In this document: positions 12,701-24,126 of the stretch, piece by piece
How positions within the stretch are numbered: position 1 is the first letter of the stretch
Layout of the letters: each line of letters begins with the position of its first letter
Assembly (NCBI GenBank): GCA_904066235.2
Contig: CAJFCV020000001.1
Coordinates: 434,001 to 498,000 of the forward strand
DNA from: Bursaphelenchus xylophilus
Lineage: Eukaryota; Nematoda; Chromadorea; Rhabditida; Aphelenchoididae
Reading direction: 5' to 3'
Length of the DNA: 64,000 nucleotides
Notes under the pieces: generated by a model
What the model was told of the DNA's origin: nothing
Database searches by the model: none
The model's input: only the letters and a program-made list of their open reading frames with translations
Translations under genes and position numbers: made by a program

Positions 12701-15700
12701 CCTCAATAGTTTTTTGCAAAAAATAATGACCAAAACGCTAATGACTTCGTATTTTACCACGACAACCTATTTCTATTTCTTACTCCATCTTTTTCATCTC
12801 AAAAATTCCATTTTCCTCCACTGGGATTCGAACCCGCATTGATTATCCGCACCGTTGCTTAACTTGCCAGATCGGACGGGATGCCGCACTCAAACTTTTC
12901 ACAAACCTTCTCTTTGCCAAATTGGCGCCTTTTCAATTGAAAAAAGTGCGAAAACGTCATCCCGTCCGATCTGTCAAGTTAAGCAATGAGTTGACTATCG
13001 CGGGTTCGAATCCCTGTGGAAGAAATGAGGGTAAAATACGCTTCATAAGGTCCAGGGTTTCCTGTAAAACTTACCGAATCAAATTGCTGTCAAAATCGAG
13101 ATGTCTGGCGGATTTCAGCCGTCCAACGGCCATTGGGAGCTCGGTTAACTTGTTCTGACCCATATCCAGATATTGTAATTTGTCCGCTAGGGGTTTGAAA
13201 GCCTCCACATCGACGTGATAGATCGTGTTGTTGACTAATTTTAGCTCAATCAATTCATTGAGACCCTCGAAAACACCTTCGGAGAGACTTTTGAGCCGAT
13301 TATTTGAGAGGTCAAGCTGAAATTTGCATATTCAAATTTTAAATTTTTTGAATTTTTATGAATTTATATGTAATTATGAGAAGTCTAGAACTAATTTTAG
13401 CCATTTTCTGGACTATTTGGATACACCAGAATCATAAAAACAATCTTGCGCAATCTTGTCCCAATTATGGCCATAAAAGGACATGTGTTCTGCGAGCGTT
13501 TTAGTGACCTCAGAATTTACGACTAGGGAGTTTTACGATTGCCTAAACGTAAATAAGACGTCTGGTGAGCAATTTGCGAGGTTATGCAAATTTATGCAAA
13601 TTTTCAAAAATTTTCATATTTTCAAAACTTGCTAAAATACGTTTAGAATCAAAGTTTTTAGCCTCAAATTTAGCAAAAACAAGAAATTAAATCATTTTGC
13701 AAAAGATAAAAATTTATGCAAATTTTTGAAAAATTTGCATATTTTCTCAAAATTGCCAAAATGATATTCCAAGAAATCTCTTACCATTTGAAGTCGACTG
13801 TAATTCCCGAAACCCCCAATTTCCAGTGTTGAAATTTCGTTTCCAACCAAAATAAGCGTCTTCAAAGTGTCCACAGACCGCTCGAACACCGCCGTTGGCA
13901 GCGTATTGAACCGATTGTAGCTAAAATCCAGGATCTCGATGACTTGCGAAAACAGCTGGAATGGAGTTCGCATATCAATCTCGTTTCGCGAGAAATTCAG
14001 CGAGACCAAATTTTCCAAGTTCGCTACGGTAACCGGAATCGTCTCCAGACGGTTGTCGGCCAAGTTTAGATAGAGCAGAGAGTCTGAAAACATTTTTTTA
14101 TCACTGAAATATTGCTGACCGTATCTTACAATTTTTTATTTTATATTTTTCTTATTTTTTCCAGGTGGATTCGAACTTGCAATGGTCAGAACGGTTGCTT
14201 AACTTGCCAGATCGGACGGGATGGCTTTTCGCACTTTTTTCGATTGAAAAGGCGCTAATTTGAACAGAAGGGCATTTGTGAAAAGTTCGAGTGCGGCATC
14301 CCGTCCGATCTGGCAAGTTAAGCAACTTTGCTTGATTAATGCAAGTTCGAATCCCCGTAGAGTAAAATGCGATTTTTTGGTTGGAAAATAGATTCAAAAA
14401 GTTTTGAAAGATGACTTTGAAGGTAAAATACGCATCCGCATGCTTAAATTGCTTTTAACAACAAAAAAATCCGAATTTAATTCAAAACCTTGGACTTACC
14501 AGGCAATGCCGGCAGCGCTCTGATCAAATTTCCCTCCAAATCGAGGTGCTGAAGCAATTTCGTGGGCAAAAATGCATCCGCCGCGATTTCGTCGAGACCA
14601 TTTCGAGTCGCACTCAACTGCCGAATCACTGGGAATGCCACCAAATCTTTGGAATCAATCTGTCGGATTCGATTTTTTGAGACGTCCAGCAAAATTAAAT
14701 GCTCCAATAGGCAATCTTCATTGAGTCCCAGCTTGATATCGGACAATTGGTTTCCGGAGACCGATAAAATCTGAAAATTTTGGGTTTTCGTGGGTAAGGT
14801 AATATTTTTTCTATACTTTAGGATGGCAATACAATGTGATGAGCTCGTATTTTACAATAAAAAAACTTTTTTTATCTTTTTCCCGCACCGGGATTCGAAC
14901 TTAAGCCGTGCCGTTGCTTAACTTGCCAGATCGGACGGGATGACGCTCTCATGATTTGCCATACAGGTAAATGGCGTCAAAAAGGCGCCGGTTCGAATCT
15001 CAGTGTCGGGAAATGAAAAATAAAATTATTTTTGACTTTTTGACATTGTAAAATACGAATTTTTCATTTTTAATTTTTACAATTTTTTAATTTTTTTAAA
15101 ATTTTTTTCAAATTTTTTTTGTCCCAGCTCCAATTCTGCATTCCAATTGCTTCTCTCCTCCAAAATTTTTAATAAGCCAAATCCACGGGGCCAGAAGACC
15201 TCACTTCCGTCGAAATTATTGGAATGCGCGCAATAACGAAAAGCAGACGAAAAGCCTGCGGGTAATGAGAAACGCACGCGTTACACATCCGGTCTAATTC
15301 CTCATTAGGCCGAGTGGATTGTCGCACAAGCTGTTTCAAATATTTTTAGAGCTTTTTGAGGCCATAAAAGGCAATTTGAAAAACTGCATTGTGCGGGGGT
15401 CAAAAATTTCATATTTTTGCCAAAATCTCGTTATTTTTCACAAAGAAATGGGTGAAATTGATATGTAAAATAAAGATAGAGCCTTAATATACAATTTGAC
15501 ATTTCAATTAATTAAAAAAATTTGAATAAATTTGCTTAAAATTTAATTTTTTTCCAAAAAATCATCAAAATTTGGAAAATTCCAAAATTCTCACTGAAAA
15601 GCTCAATAAAACTTACTTGTAAGTTCCGCAGAACACAGAGCATGCCATCTGGAAGATTTTTGATACCACCATCGACCAGTGAGAGCTTGTCAATCGAGCG

Positions 15701-18700
15701 AATTTCGTGAAAAACGTCGGAGTTCCACTGAGGGTCACCGAACTCGCTGATATGCAAATTTTTGAGACTCTGCAGGCCAGCAAATGATCCTGACGACAGA
15801 GAGTCGAATTTACAGCTCTGGAAAAATGATTTCATAGCAGCTGGAACATTATTTTAGCAAGCTTTTGGCGAAAAATTGAAGAAATTTGCGGTTTTTTGAG
15901 TAAAAATTGAATTTTTGTTCAAAATAAAGTATAAGATGGGGCCAAAACGGCTTGAAGAACTATAAAAATGATTGTGTCATCGTATTTTACCCCAACTTAC
16001 CGAGATTCGAAGCTCTTTTAGCTCCGAAAACCCATCAAAAGATCCATCCGGAAGTTTGCTCGGCCTTCCATTGTCGCTGCAATGAATACTCAGCGACTTT
16101 GTGGCATTTTTTGGGAATTTCTCCAAGTACCCGCTCTGTATCGTCGGCCATTTGCACGAAATTATGAGCAGTTCCACGTCCAGAACATCAGGTACGCATA
16201 GACAGCTAAAACAAGGTAAATTAGTGTGGAAACTGCATTAACGGCCATCGTATTTTACAAAAATAACCCCTTGGAATATTTTTGAATATTTTTTAATGCT
16301 GCAAGTCACTTTTTACATCCATTTTTATCGTTTTCTTCCAGTGGGATTCGAACCCGCGACTGGCCACCCGGTTGCTTAACTTGCCTGATCGGACGGGATG
16401 GCGTTTTCGCGATTTTTTCGAAATTCCTTTGACGCCAAATCGGCGCGGGTTCGAATCCCAGTGGAAACAACAAAGAGACTTGATAGGTTTTTGCATTTTT
16501 TAACTTAAATTAATCTTTTTATAATTTTTATATTGTTCTAGACATCAGTCGAGTCCAAAAAATTTTTTGAATCAGCTATATTTTGAAGGTTCGATTTTCG
16601 TCGCCAAATTGCGCAATAGCCACTGTGTCTTGTCCCTTTCTTTCGCTCTCTTCACATAATGGGCTAATTTTGTCGGCGAAAACAAAAGATCATAATGGAC
16701 GCCAACTTTCGCACTCTTTTTGCGCGTATTACAGCAGAGTTGTATATGTGTCGGCGGCATGTTAGAGGGTAATGAAATTACAAGCCGATGACCGCTGATA
16801 AAAGCGGATGCGCAATCGCTTCTGTGTAAAGAAGTTTGTTGAGGAAATTGCGCAATTTAGGACGCTGAAGTGGAAAATTCAAAAAATAAATTGATGAAAA
16901 TTAGTAGAAATTGAATGAACAAGGGTTAGTTGTAGTGTACCATGGTTTTTAAAAACACCATTTCCCCCAAAAATCTCATTTTCTTCCACTGGGATTCGAA
17001 CTTCGACAAGTTAAACGCACGTTGCCTAACTTGACAGATCGGACGGGATGACACTTTCGCACTTTTCCAAATGAAAAGGAGTCTCAATTTGGCAAAGGGG
17101 CCGTTTGTGAAAAGTTCGAGCGCAGCATCCCGTCCGATCTGGCAAGTTAAGCGACCATCCGTCCAAGTTCGAATCCCGGTGGGAGAAAAGTATCAAAAAA
17201 AGTCTCCTGATGTGTAGATAAGTGCTTGCATAAGATTTTAAATAACATTTCATGTATTTTTACATGACTTCACATCACTTTTTTTCTCATTTTTCGATGC
17301 TGTTTTCTCCGTCCGTCATTATTCATGCTTTCCACCCCCCGTCGCATGGATATTATAATCTTATATTATATTCCAAGATCCCTCCGAGCCACTCGTCTAA
17401 TCCGAAATGAGATTATGTGTTATGCAATAAAGCGAAGTGCGAAACAAGTGTTCTGCGAATTTTCCCACATGAAAAGAGCGCTCAGGGTGCACTTGAGCGC
17501 GTCCAAAATGCCAAAAATATTACTGGATTTTCAAAAAATCTCATGCATTTTCAAATCCCATGTTTTCCCGCCATTTTTTGAGGAATTTTGTTTTTGGTAA
17601 AAAGCGAGTGCGAGATCCCGTCCGATCTGGCAAGTTAAGCAACAGTGCTTGATTGGCCCAAGTTCGAATCCCCGTGGGAGAAAAGTGAAGAAACAGTGGC
17701 AAAACGTGAAAGTAATTATATAGAAGATGTAAAATACGAGTCTCTATTCTTTTCCAGTACTATTGAAGATGATTTCTGCTGCTTTCAATATTGTTTTTTT
17801 CGCCATTTGTTTGCGGAATTCCATTAGAAGATATTACTCAAGAAATTACGGGTCAAAATAAAAGACCGGAACAGAAAAAGAACAAAAAACAAGACAAAAG
17901 ACACTCGTCGCAGGACAAAAAACCATTCAGCAAGGCCTTTTAGAGGTCATTTCGATGAGATATTGCTAAAAATTTGGAGATTTCATAGAAAAATGAGAAT
18001 TTTTTCCATTTTTTTCTAATTTTAAACCATTTTATCCACTAAAAATCTCTTCAATGACACTTTTGAAGCGCCTCAGAGCATTTCCAAGCATTTTCAAAAA
18101 AAAATTTTCAAAAAATCTCATTTTGAAAAAAAAATTTTTTTCTCAAGATTTCCCTAAAAATACGCAAAAATCTCTTCGAATCTCGTCAGAATGTTTGATT
18201 TGAATAATTTCCCAAGAAATGACATCCAACATTTGCGGGCGCATCCCCCACTGCGATGTTATAATAGACATGAGGGGCATGAGAGTGCGAAAAACTTGGG
18301 GTATTGTCTCGTTTCTGTGGGACAGATTGCGATTGCAGCGCTTATTACACAATAATCTTTCGTTTGCGTCCGAAAATTTTTTAATTTTGAGTAAAATACG
18401 GTTTTTTGAATATTTTTTAAATTATGCAAATTTATGCAAATTTGTAAAGAATTTGTGTAAAATTAATTTTCAAGGCTTCTGAACTGTTCAAAAAGACTAT
18501 TTCTTATCAAAAAACCAATTTTCAAAAGAAAAATTTTTTATGCAAATTTATGCAAATTTTTGAAAATCGCCTGAAATTAATTTTCAAGGTTTCTACAACG
18601 TCCAAAAAACACTATTCCCGATCAAAAGATCAATTTTCAACACAAAATTTTTTTATGCAAATATATGCAAATTTTTGAAAATTCTCTGAAATTAATGTTC

Positions 18701-21276
18701 TTGGCTTCTAAACCATCTAAAAACACTGTTTCCGATCAAAAAATCAATTTTCAATGCAAAAAATTCTTTATGCAAATTTATGCAAATTTTTGAAACCCTT
18801 CTCAAAATCTCTCAAATCGTCAACTCTCTCTTCTAATAAGCCCCCTCCACTTAACCCATCACCCCTTGATTTTCGGCGTTTTTTGCCAAAAATTGTCTTC
18901 AAGTGACTCCTTTGATTTGCATAAAAATGGAGCGGCTTGAATCAAACCCTCGTCCATGGTAATTGAGAGGCCGAAAACAAGTGGATTAGGTCCGTTATAA
19001 GCATCCATGGATAAAAGAGAGGATTTTTTTCGAAAAAATCTCTTTGCGCAAGGGATTTGGCTGGATTTGTTGCGTAATAAATAGCGTTATAAGCGACGAG
19101 GAACTTTTTTACAGTGGTATTTATCTTATTCAAGTCATTAATTAGGCGTTATGGAGGCGAAACGTAAAATTTTAGGGAGAAAAAACGTAAATTTAAATTT
19201 AGAATTTATGCAAATTTTTAGAGCGTCAAAAAAATTTTCTTTGTAAAACTGTTAGCTAACGGCTGTGGGAAAATTTTGATTTTTTTGTTATCCGTAAAAG
19301 TCAGAAGGGGGACATTTTATACGCAAAAATTAAAAAAATTTCATTTAATGTAAATTTATGCAAATTTTAAAGAAACAAAAAAAAATTTTCCATAAAACTG
19401 TTTGCTAGTGGCCTTAAGAATATTTTTAAAAAGCTTTTTTTATCAAATCACAGAAGGGAGACATTTTATACGCAAAAAATCCAAAATCTCGATTTTATGC
19501 AAATTAATGCAAATTTTTGAAAAAATAAAAATCACCAAACCATTTCCCCGTATTTTAAAAATCCTACAAACAAATTTTATCCCATTTTTATCGACATTTT
19601 ATACGAACAATTTTTAAAAATCTCTATTTTTCCATTGTGTCCAAAAAAATCGCTTTATGTCGCCATTTTTTCTCCATTATTAGCAAAATCATCGAATATT
19701 CGAAGAAGATTCCCTCTGTATGCATCAAAACAGGTGGATTTCACGGTTGATTTGTGTTGCAATCGACCGTTAGCGCGCCGTTAAATCGGCTCGGAATTTC
19801 TGACAATTTAACGCATAAATTAGCGATGAGGGATCCGGGCTAATTTCGAATTAATTAGGTGAAAATTGGCGGGAGATTTTCGTATTTTAGGGAAATTTGC
19901 ATAAGGCAAAAGATTTACATATTTTTTAAATTTGCATAAATACTTTAAATCACTTAGAAGTTTGTATTTTACATCAAAAATTTGTCAATTTACAAATTTG
20001 CATAATTTAAAAAAATTTGCATAATTTTCAAAAATTTGCATATTTTTGAAAATTGGCATAAATTCTTGAAACCACTCAATAAATTCGTATTTTACATCAA
20101 AAATTCGTCAATTTCTAAATATGCATAATTTTAGGAAATTTGCATAATTTCCTAAAATTTGCATAAATATTAGAACCCTTTAAAAAATCGTATTTAACAA
20201 AAAATCGCCATCCCCCAACGTCCTCATCAACCTTATCGTTTCATATTCATAATCATTACTCACTCCCTGATTATTATTTTTTCGCCGTTTAGTCAGCAAA
20301 AAACAAAAGGAAGGGGGAACAGAACATGATTCACAAACTCGGCACACGTTCTCAGCCCAATCGCGTTTTCATAAACATTTTATAAAGATTTGGGCGAGGG
20401 GAATTTGCATACGAAACAAAAATAAACCGGAAAGTTGGAATTTTGTGGAAAAAAATTGATTTGCGGGAAATTACAGTAACCCAAACGCGGACAATTGGTA
20501 GAAAATGAGAGGTGATAGTGTCTGAATGCTATGGAGAGTCAAAATTTGACTTGACGGTTACAAAAAAACGCCGCATTTTACAATTTTTAACCAATTTTTC
20601 CCAAAAATGCAAGGCTTTTTAAAATCAAATTTCCAGAAAAATTACAGTAACCTTTGGACAAAATTTTATTTCTATATGTTCTACATGGCCTCTACAATCT
20701 ATGGATATCAAATAAAGATACGAATGATTACTGCAAACCACCGTATTTTACAATTTTTCCAAGGCATCCCAAATTACAAGTTTTTTTTGAAATCAAATTT
20801 TCGTACAAAATTACAGTAATCTTTGGGTCCAGTTTGACATCTTTATGTTCTAAATGGCCTCTGCAGTCTGCCAATATCAAATAAATTTACAAAAAGTTAC
20901 TGGAAAACGCCGTATTTTACAATTCTTCCAAGTCATCCCAAAAATGCAACCATTTTTTTAAATCGAATTTTTGAAAAAAGTTACAGTAAGATTCTGGCCA
21001 AGTGTTATATTAAAATGTTCCTTGTAGTGTCGAGAAGCTTGTGAGAGAAAAATTTTTAATGGAGCAAACGCTAGAACTATCGTATTTTACATTTTTTCCA
21101 AAGTTCTCCACAAAACCCCAAAAAATCTAAAACCCATACAAAAATTCTTACCTTTCCGGACACTGATGCTTGAAAACACTTGACAGCCTCGATGATTGTG
21201 TTACACTACCATCAACACTCAAAAAAGTAGTCAAAAACGCGACGAAAAGGGGTAAAAATCTGATTTTTGGCTTCAT
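6714..21276 (-). CDS. tol-1: Toll-like receptor TOL-1 (11 exons, 1,228 aa)
   Basis: Type I membrane receptor of the Toll family. Coding exons from the 5' end: 21152-21276, 16001-16205, 15617-15817, 14500-14770, 13785-14083, 13075-13316, 12215-12545, 11247-11645, 9328-9705, 7983-8752, 6714-7179; all GT-AG, all phases consistent, total 3,687 bases with stop. Residues 1-23 are a signal peptide (MKPKIRFLPLFVAFLTTFLS). An N-terminal cap (CPESCLC) is created across the exon 1/2 junction, which confirms the distant first exon. LRRs fill ~60-640, followed by an LRR C-cap (NPLECNC, ~655), a cysteine-rich block (~705-745), more LRRs, a second C-cap (FRCDC, ~900), a membrane helix (~988-1016) and a TIR domain (~1052-1190): box 1 FDLFISYSKRD, a box 2 equivalent LLHDDTPPE, box 3 FW. 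A ~40-residue tail follows. Length and layout match the single Toll of Caenorhabditis (about 1,200 aa from memory). Introns carry many repeats; intron 1 is ~4.9 kb. Confidence 0.97.
7245..7760. repeat. ~92-bp degenerate tandem repeat, tol-1 intron 10
   Basis: TTTTGAGG..CTGATTTTTTGATGG-type phrases recur near 7256, 7340, 7434, 7533, 7624 and 7699. They separate the TM/TIR-start exon from the main TIR exon. Confidence 0.6.
8990..9195 (+). mobile_element. 5S/tRNA-like element, long head-to-head dimer, tol-1 intron 9
   Basis: Two 5S-like segments in opposite orientation (minus near 9030-9055, plus near 9130-9165), each next to its own B-box-like arm (ATTCGAACTC on the left, GTTCGAATCC on the right). 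The centre is AT-rich with GGACAGTTTGTGAAAAGTTCG. GTAAAATACG follows at 9253. Confidence 0.85.
10117..11215. repeat. 164-bp tandem array, about 6.5 units, tol-1 intron 8
   Basis: CCGGTAGGCTAAAAGTGGTG occurs at 10296, 10460, 10624, 10788, 10952 and 11116, exactly 164 bp apart each time. The units from 10460 on are almost identical; the first unit (10117-10290) is clearly diverged. The near-identity points to recent amplification. Confidence 0.97.
11845..11979 (-). mobile_element. 5S/tRNA-like fold-back element, short form, tol-1 intron 7
   Basis: The 5S-like segment reads on the minus strand, next to the left arm. The right arm ends GGTTCGAATCCCAGTGGAAG. CGTATTTTAC lies on the downstream (left) side at 11764. 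Confidence 0.85.
12815..13022 (+). mobile_element. 5S/tRNA-like element, long head-to-head dimer, tol-1 intron 6
   Basis: Well-preserved dimer: both arms carry the 5S-like segment and a B-box-like sequence. The centre contains the near-palindrome TTTTCAATTGAAAA. The downstream GTAAAATACG is only 9 bp away (13031). The element ends ~50 bp from a tol-1 splice donor. Confidence 0.9.
14161..14362 (+). mobile_element. 5S/tRNA-like element, long head-to-head dimer, tol-1 intron 4
   Basis: Both 5S-like segments are intact, facing outward; the outer arms have decayed (CCAGGTGGATTCGAAC on the left, GTTCGAATCCCCGTAGAG on the right). GTAAAATACG follows at 14423. Confidence 0.85.
14881..15011 (-). mobile_element. 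5S/tRNA-like fold-back element, diverged short form, tol-1 intron 3
   Basis: Arms TCCCGCACCGGGATTCGAAC and GTTCGAATCTCAGTGTCGGG flank one minus-strand 5S-like segment. The arms differ from the main family. The 10-mer occurs on both sides (14847 as CGTATTTTAC, 15048 as GTAAAATACG). Confidence 0.75.
15115..15330. promoter_or_regulatory. Higher-complexity island in tol-1 intron 3
   Basis: About 200 bp of GC-richer, non-repetitive sequence (CGCGCAATAACG, GGTAATGAGAAACGC, CTAATTCCTCATTAGG) inside an AT-rich intron. It lacks LRR-like coding in any frame and the exons on both sides already join in phase. A regulatory role is a guess from composition. Confidence 0.25.
16335..16466 (-). mobile_element. 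5S/tRNA-like fold-back element, short form, tol-1 intron 1
   Basis: One minus-strand 5S-like segment (one change, TTGCCTGATC). Arms are CTTCCAGTGGGATTCGAACC and GGTTCGAATCCCAGTGGAA. CGTATTTTAC lies at 16249 on its downstream side. Confidence 0.85.
16560..16870. promoter_or_regulatory. Non-repetitive island in tol-1 intron 1 with a GATA-containing inverted repeat
   Basis: GC-richer, non-repetitive stretch. CCGCTGATAAAAGCGG (16792-16807) is a short inverted repeat with GATAA in its loop; GATA sites are common enhancer elements in nematodes. Function is inferred only. Confidence 0.3.
16983..17185 (+). mobile_element. 5S/tRNA-like element, long head-to-head dimer, tol-1 intron 1
   Basis: Two outward-facing 5S-like segments with arms CTTCCACTGGGATTCGAAC and GTTCGAATCCCGGTGGGAG. 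The centre shares GGCCGTTTGTGAAAAGTTCGAG with the dimer at 8990, so these two belong to one subfamily. Confidence 0.87.
17604..17680 (+). mobile_element. 5S/tRNA-like element, monomer of the dimer subfamily, tol-1 intron 1
   Basis: Only the right half is present: GAGTGCGAGATCCCG leads into the 5S-like segment, then CAAGTTCGAATCCCCGTGGG. Its flanks match the right half of the long dimers rather than the short form. GTAAAATACG follows at 17729. Confidence 0.8.
18420..18800. repeat. ~117-bp tandem repeat with paired ATGCAAAT octamers
   Basis: TTTATGCAAATTTATGCAAA recurs near 18423, 18539, 18654 and 18770. Between copies runs a shared CTGAAATTAATTTTCAAGG..GATCAAAA segment. Confidence 0.8.
19195..20180. 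repeat. ATGCAAAT-rich degenerate repeats in tol-1 intron 1
   Basis: Two related stretches: 19195-19520 (units with TATGCAAATTTTTA and GGGAGACATTTTATACGC, ~150 bp apart) and 19880-20180 (AATTTGCATAATTT with CGTATTTTACATCAAAAATT). A non-repetitive island at 19660-19870 lies between them. Confidence 0.6.
20570..21110. repeat. ~169-bp tandem repeat, about 3.3 units, next to tol-1 exon 1
   Basis: CGTATTTTACAATTTTTCCAA-type starts occur near 20571, 20740, 20909 and 21080. Units share TTACAGTAA..TTTGG and TATGTTCTA.ATGGCCTCT.CA.TCT. Confidence 0.8.
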
Positions 21277-21581
21277 TTCCGTTTTTTATCGAGTAAAAAA
21301 CAGAGGGCCCTCCGAATTTCCCAACAAGATTATGTCCACATGTAGTAGTTGCGGCTGAAAATCCAAATATACGATTTTGGAAAGATGTAATGGGTAAAAT
21401 ATCGCGAAAAGCGGGGAAATCTTATCTTGAGAGAGCGAAATTGAGGGAACATTTAATGACGGAGGGCGATACCGGCCTGAATTCGGTGATAACACGATCC
21501 GCAATGAACGTATGCGACGGAAAAATGATAAAAATACCATAAACAGCGTTTGAATTTGGCGCCGAAATGGGTTTGGTTTCA
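21277..21581 (-). promoter_or_regulatory. tol-1 upstream region
   Basis: About 300 bp between the tol-1 ATG and the first GCACNGTGC cluster, the natural place for the core promoter. It contains non-repetitive sequence (CGGAGGGCGATACCGGCC) and a GATA-type TTATCTTG. No trans-splice acceptor is obvious immediately before the ATG. Confidence 0.35.
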
Positions 21582-22419
21582 CTGCACAGTGCGAAAGAAA
21601 AATGAGAGATTTTGCACTGTGCAATGACAAAAATGGTGAATTGCACTGTGCGATAAGTGAAAAATGAAATTGAGCACAGTGCATAACCCGCGACATCACC
21701 AAAATTTGCACAGTGCAGGGAAAAAAGGACAAAAATTTAACCGCACTGTGCGAAAGAAAAATCGGAAATTTTGCACAGTGCAATGGCAAAAACTAGGGAA
21801 TTGCACTGTGCGATAAGTGAAAAATGAGGTTAAGCACAGTGCAAAAGCAGCGGCAAGTCATAAATTTGCGCAGTGCGGCAGAAAAAAAAACAAAAATTAA
21901 ACTGCACAGTGCGAAAAGAAAATGAAAGATTTTGCAATAACCAAAACTGGGGAATTGCACTGTGCGAAAAGTGAAAAATGAGGTTGAGCACAGTGCAAAA
22001 GCGGCGACAAGTCATAAATTTGCACAGTGCAGCGGAAAAAGTGAAAAAAAAAATAAACTGCACCGTGCAAGAAAACACATTGTTGTTTTTGCACGGTGCA
22101 ATCAAAAGAAATAGGTAAACTGCACTGTGCAATGAGCGAAAAAATGATTTGTTTTTGCACTGTGCAATCAAAAATTTTCAAATTTGCACAGTGCAATCCA
22201 AAAATGAGCAAAAAATTGTGCTGCACCGTGCAATTCAAAAAAAGAAAGAATTGCACAGTGCAATTAAAAATTTAGCCCAAAAAATTTGTGCACTGTGCAA
22301 AACAAAAGCAAAATGCACAGTGCATTCAAAAAAGAGGTCAAAAAATTTCCGCACGGTGAGAGAAAAATGTCAAAAACTGAGCGCACGGTGCAATTAAAAA
22401 TTCCGCTGCACAGTGCAGT
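21582..22419. repeat. GCACNGTGC cluster upstream of tol-1
   Basis: Some 25 cores in ~840 bp. Early units repeat in pairs (GCACTGTGCGATAAGTGAAAA) and later ones carry AATCAAAAA spacers; central C/G variants (GCACCGTGC, GCACGGTGC) are mixed in. Confidence 0.92.
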
Positions 22420-23127
22420 CGGAACGTAAAACAAACATGTAAAAGGCGAAAAGTAAACAGTAATAGCGGGTTTTACTCGGATATTAATATCAATTCAGGT
22501 TATGGAAAATATTTTTTTGTGTTTTTGATGGTAAAATACGATTTTTTTAAATACAAAAAAAAATACAAAAAAAATTTTTATCAATTTTTTTCCTCTAAAA
22601 TACGAAAAAACAGCGTTTCGTATCCCGAAAACCCCTCCAAAAACGCGAGACGAAAAAAATTGGCCCTTCCCCAACAGGCTCCGCCCCCTTTCTTGTGGTC
22701 ATTCGCCTCGCGCCTATAAGGCCTCCTCGCACTTAATGAGGGAGGGGGGTTGTAAAAAATGGGACGCAACTTTCTTCTCTCTCCGAAGAATTTTTGGACT
22801 CATGGATAAGTGAAAACATATTGGATATGGAGGAATTCGCGGGCAAATTTACGAGGGCTTTGGGCGATAAAGAAGGAAAAAGGGGGAAAAAGTTTATGGA
22901 ATGCTTTTTTTACTAAAGTTTTAGACAATTTGTTGTCTTAAAATATGAGAAAAGTTGAAGAAAAAAGCAAATTTTATTAAAATTTGTTGTTTTAACTGTT
23001 AAAAAGCTACTTCAAAAAAGAAATTTTTAGTCCAGAATAAAGTCTTTGATATGAAGTATAATGTGAAATCCAAAAATATTTGAAAAATTGCCGAAATCAA
23101 AGAGAAATCGACCATTTTAGCGGTCTG
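22420..23127. other. Intergenic, AT-rich with a GC-richer island, no gene seen
   Basis: An island at 22600-22870 (CGCCTCGCGCCTATAAGGCC) is the only non-repetitive part. Confidence 0.4.
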
Positions 23128-23254
23128 CTTCCACTGGGATTCGAACCCGCGCCGATTAGCGCCAATGGAATTTTCAAAAAATCACGAAAATGCCATCCCG
23201 TCCGATCTGGCAAGTTAAGCAACAATCCGGCCCAGGTTCGAATCCCACTGGAAG
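23128..23254 (+). mobile_element. 5S/tRNA-like fold-back element, short form
   Basis: Left arm CTTCCACTGGGATTCGAACC with a small deletion in the GCGCCGATTAGCGCC loop; 5S-like segment near 23190-23222; right arm GGTTCGAATCCCACTGGAAG. Followed by GTAAAATACG at 23279 and 23301. Confidence 0.88.
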
Positions 23255-23633
23255 AAAATGATAAAATAGCGACAAAAAGTAAAATACGAATTAGAAAATT
23301 GTAAAATACGGATTCTTAAAAAAAAATAAAATTATTTTCTTCAAGACTGACGCAAAAAACACGCAAAAGCAATAAAAATTGTGGGTATTGAGACGTCTGT
23401 TGGGAAAAATAAAGAAGCAACAGAAGAGGAGTCGACGAGAAGGCTGGCTGGTTATGCTCATCCGGTTATAAAACCATAAAAAATTAGGGAATGATGGGGA
23501 GTTACGCGAAAATTTTTGGGGAAAATCGATCGTAAATTTCGGGATTTTTTACTGCCAAATCTATGTGCAAATGCGAAAATGGGCAAACAAAATGCGATTT
23601 AGGTCATGTTTTGGCACCTACAAATATTTGCAT

Positions 23634-24126
23634 TGCACAGTGCGAGCTGAAAATCGAAAATTTTTTTTGCACTGTGCAGAAATTTGAGGTCCAAAAAATG
23701 CACCGTGCAGAAAATTTAGGTCCAAAAAATTTGCACTGTGCAGTTATTTGGGGTTCAAAAAATGCACTGTGTGGAAGTTTTAGGGTCAAAAAATCGCACT
23801 GTGCAGAAATTTTAGGGTCAAAAATTTGCACTGTGCAGTAACTTTAGGTCCAAAAATTTGCACCGTGCAGTAATTTTGGGTCCAAAAATATGCACTGCGC
23901 AAAAAATTTAGGTCCAAAAAATTGCACTGTGCAGAAAATTTAGGTCCAAAAAATTGCACTGTGCAGTAATTTTAGGCCCAAAAATTTGCACTGTGCGGTA
24001 ATTTTAGGTCCAAAAAATTGCACTGTGCAGAAAATTTAGGTCCAAAAAATTGCACTGTGCGAAAAATTCCAGTCAAAAGTTTTGCACAATGCGGAAAACA
24101 AAACTCAAAAAATCGCACTGTGCAAT
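23634..24126. repeat. GCACNGTGC cluster with TTTAGGTCCAAAAA spacers
   Basis: About 16 cores at ~32-bp spacing. The spacer TTTAGGTCCAAAAAATT is private to this array, so it has been homogenised locally. Confidence 0.92.

Larger units (their letters stand above)
16206..21151. other. tol-1 intron 1 (4.9 kb): elements, octamer arrays and non-repetitive islands
   Basis: Separates the signal-peptide exon from the rest of tol-1. It holds three 5S/tRNA-like elements (16335, 16983, 17604), ATGCAAAT-rich tandem arrays (18.4-20.2 kb), a ~169-bp array (20.57-21.1 kb), and non-repetitive islands near 16560-16870, 18200-18370, 18840-19150, 19660-19870 and 20220-20420. No coding exon is needed in it to close the frame. 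Confidence 0.7.

Noticed and set aside
15077..15277. Extra tol-1 exon in intron 3
   Set aside because: The frame is open but encodes no LRR pattern, and exons 15617-15817 and 14500-14770 join in phase without it. Kept only as a possible regulatory island.
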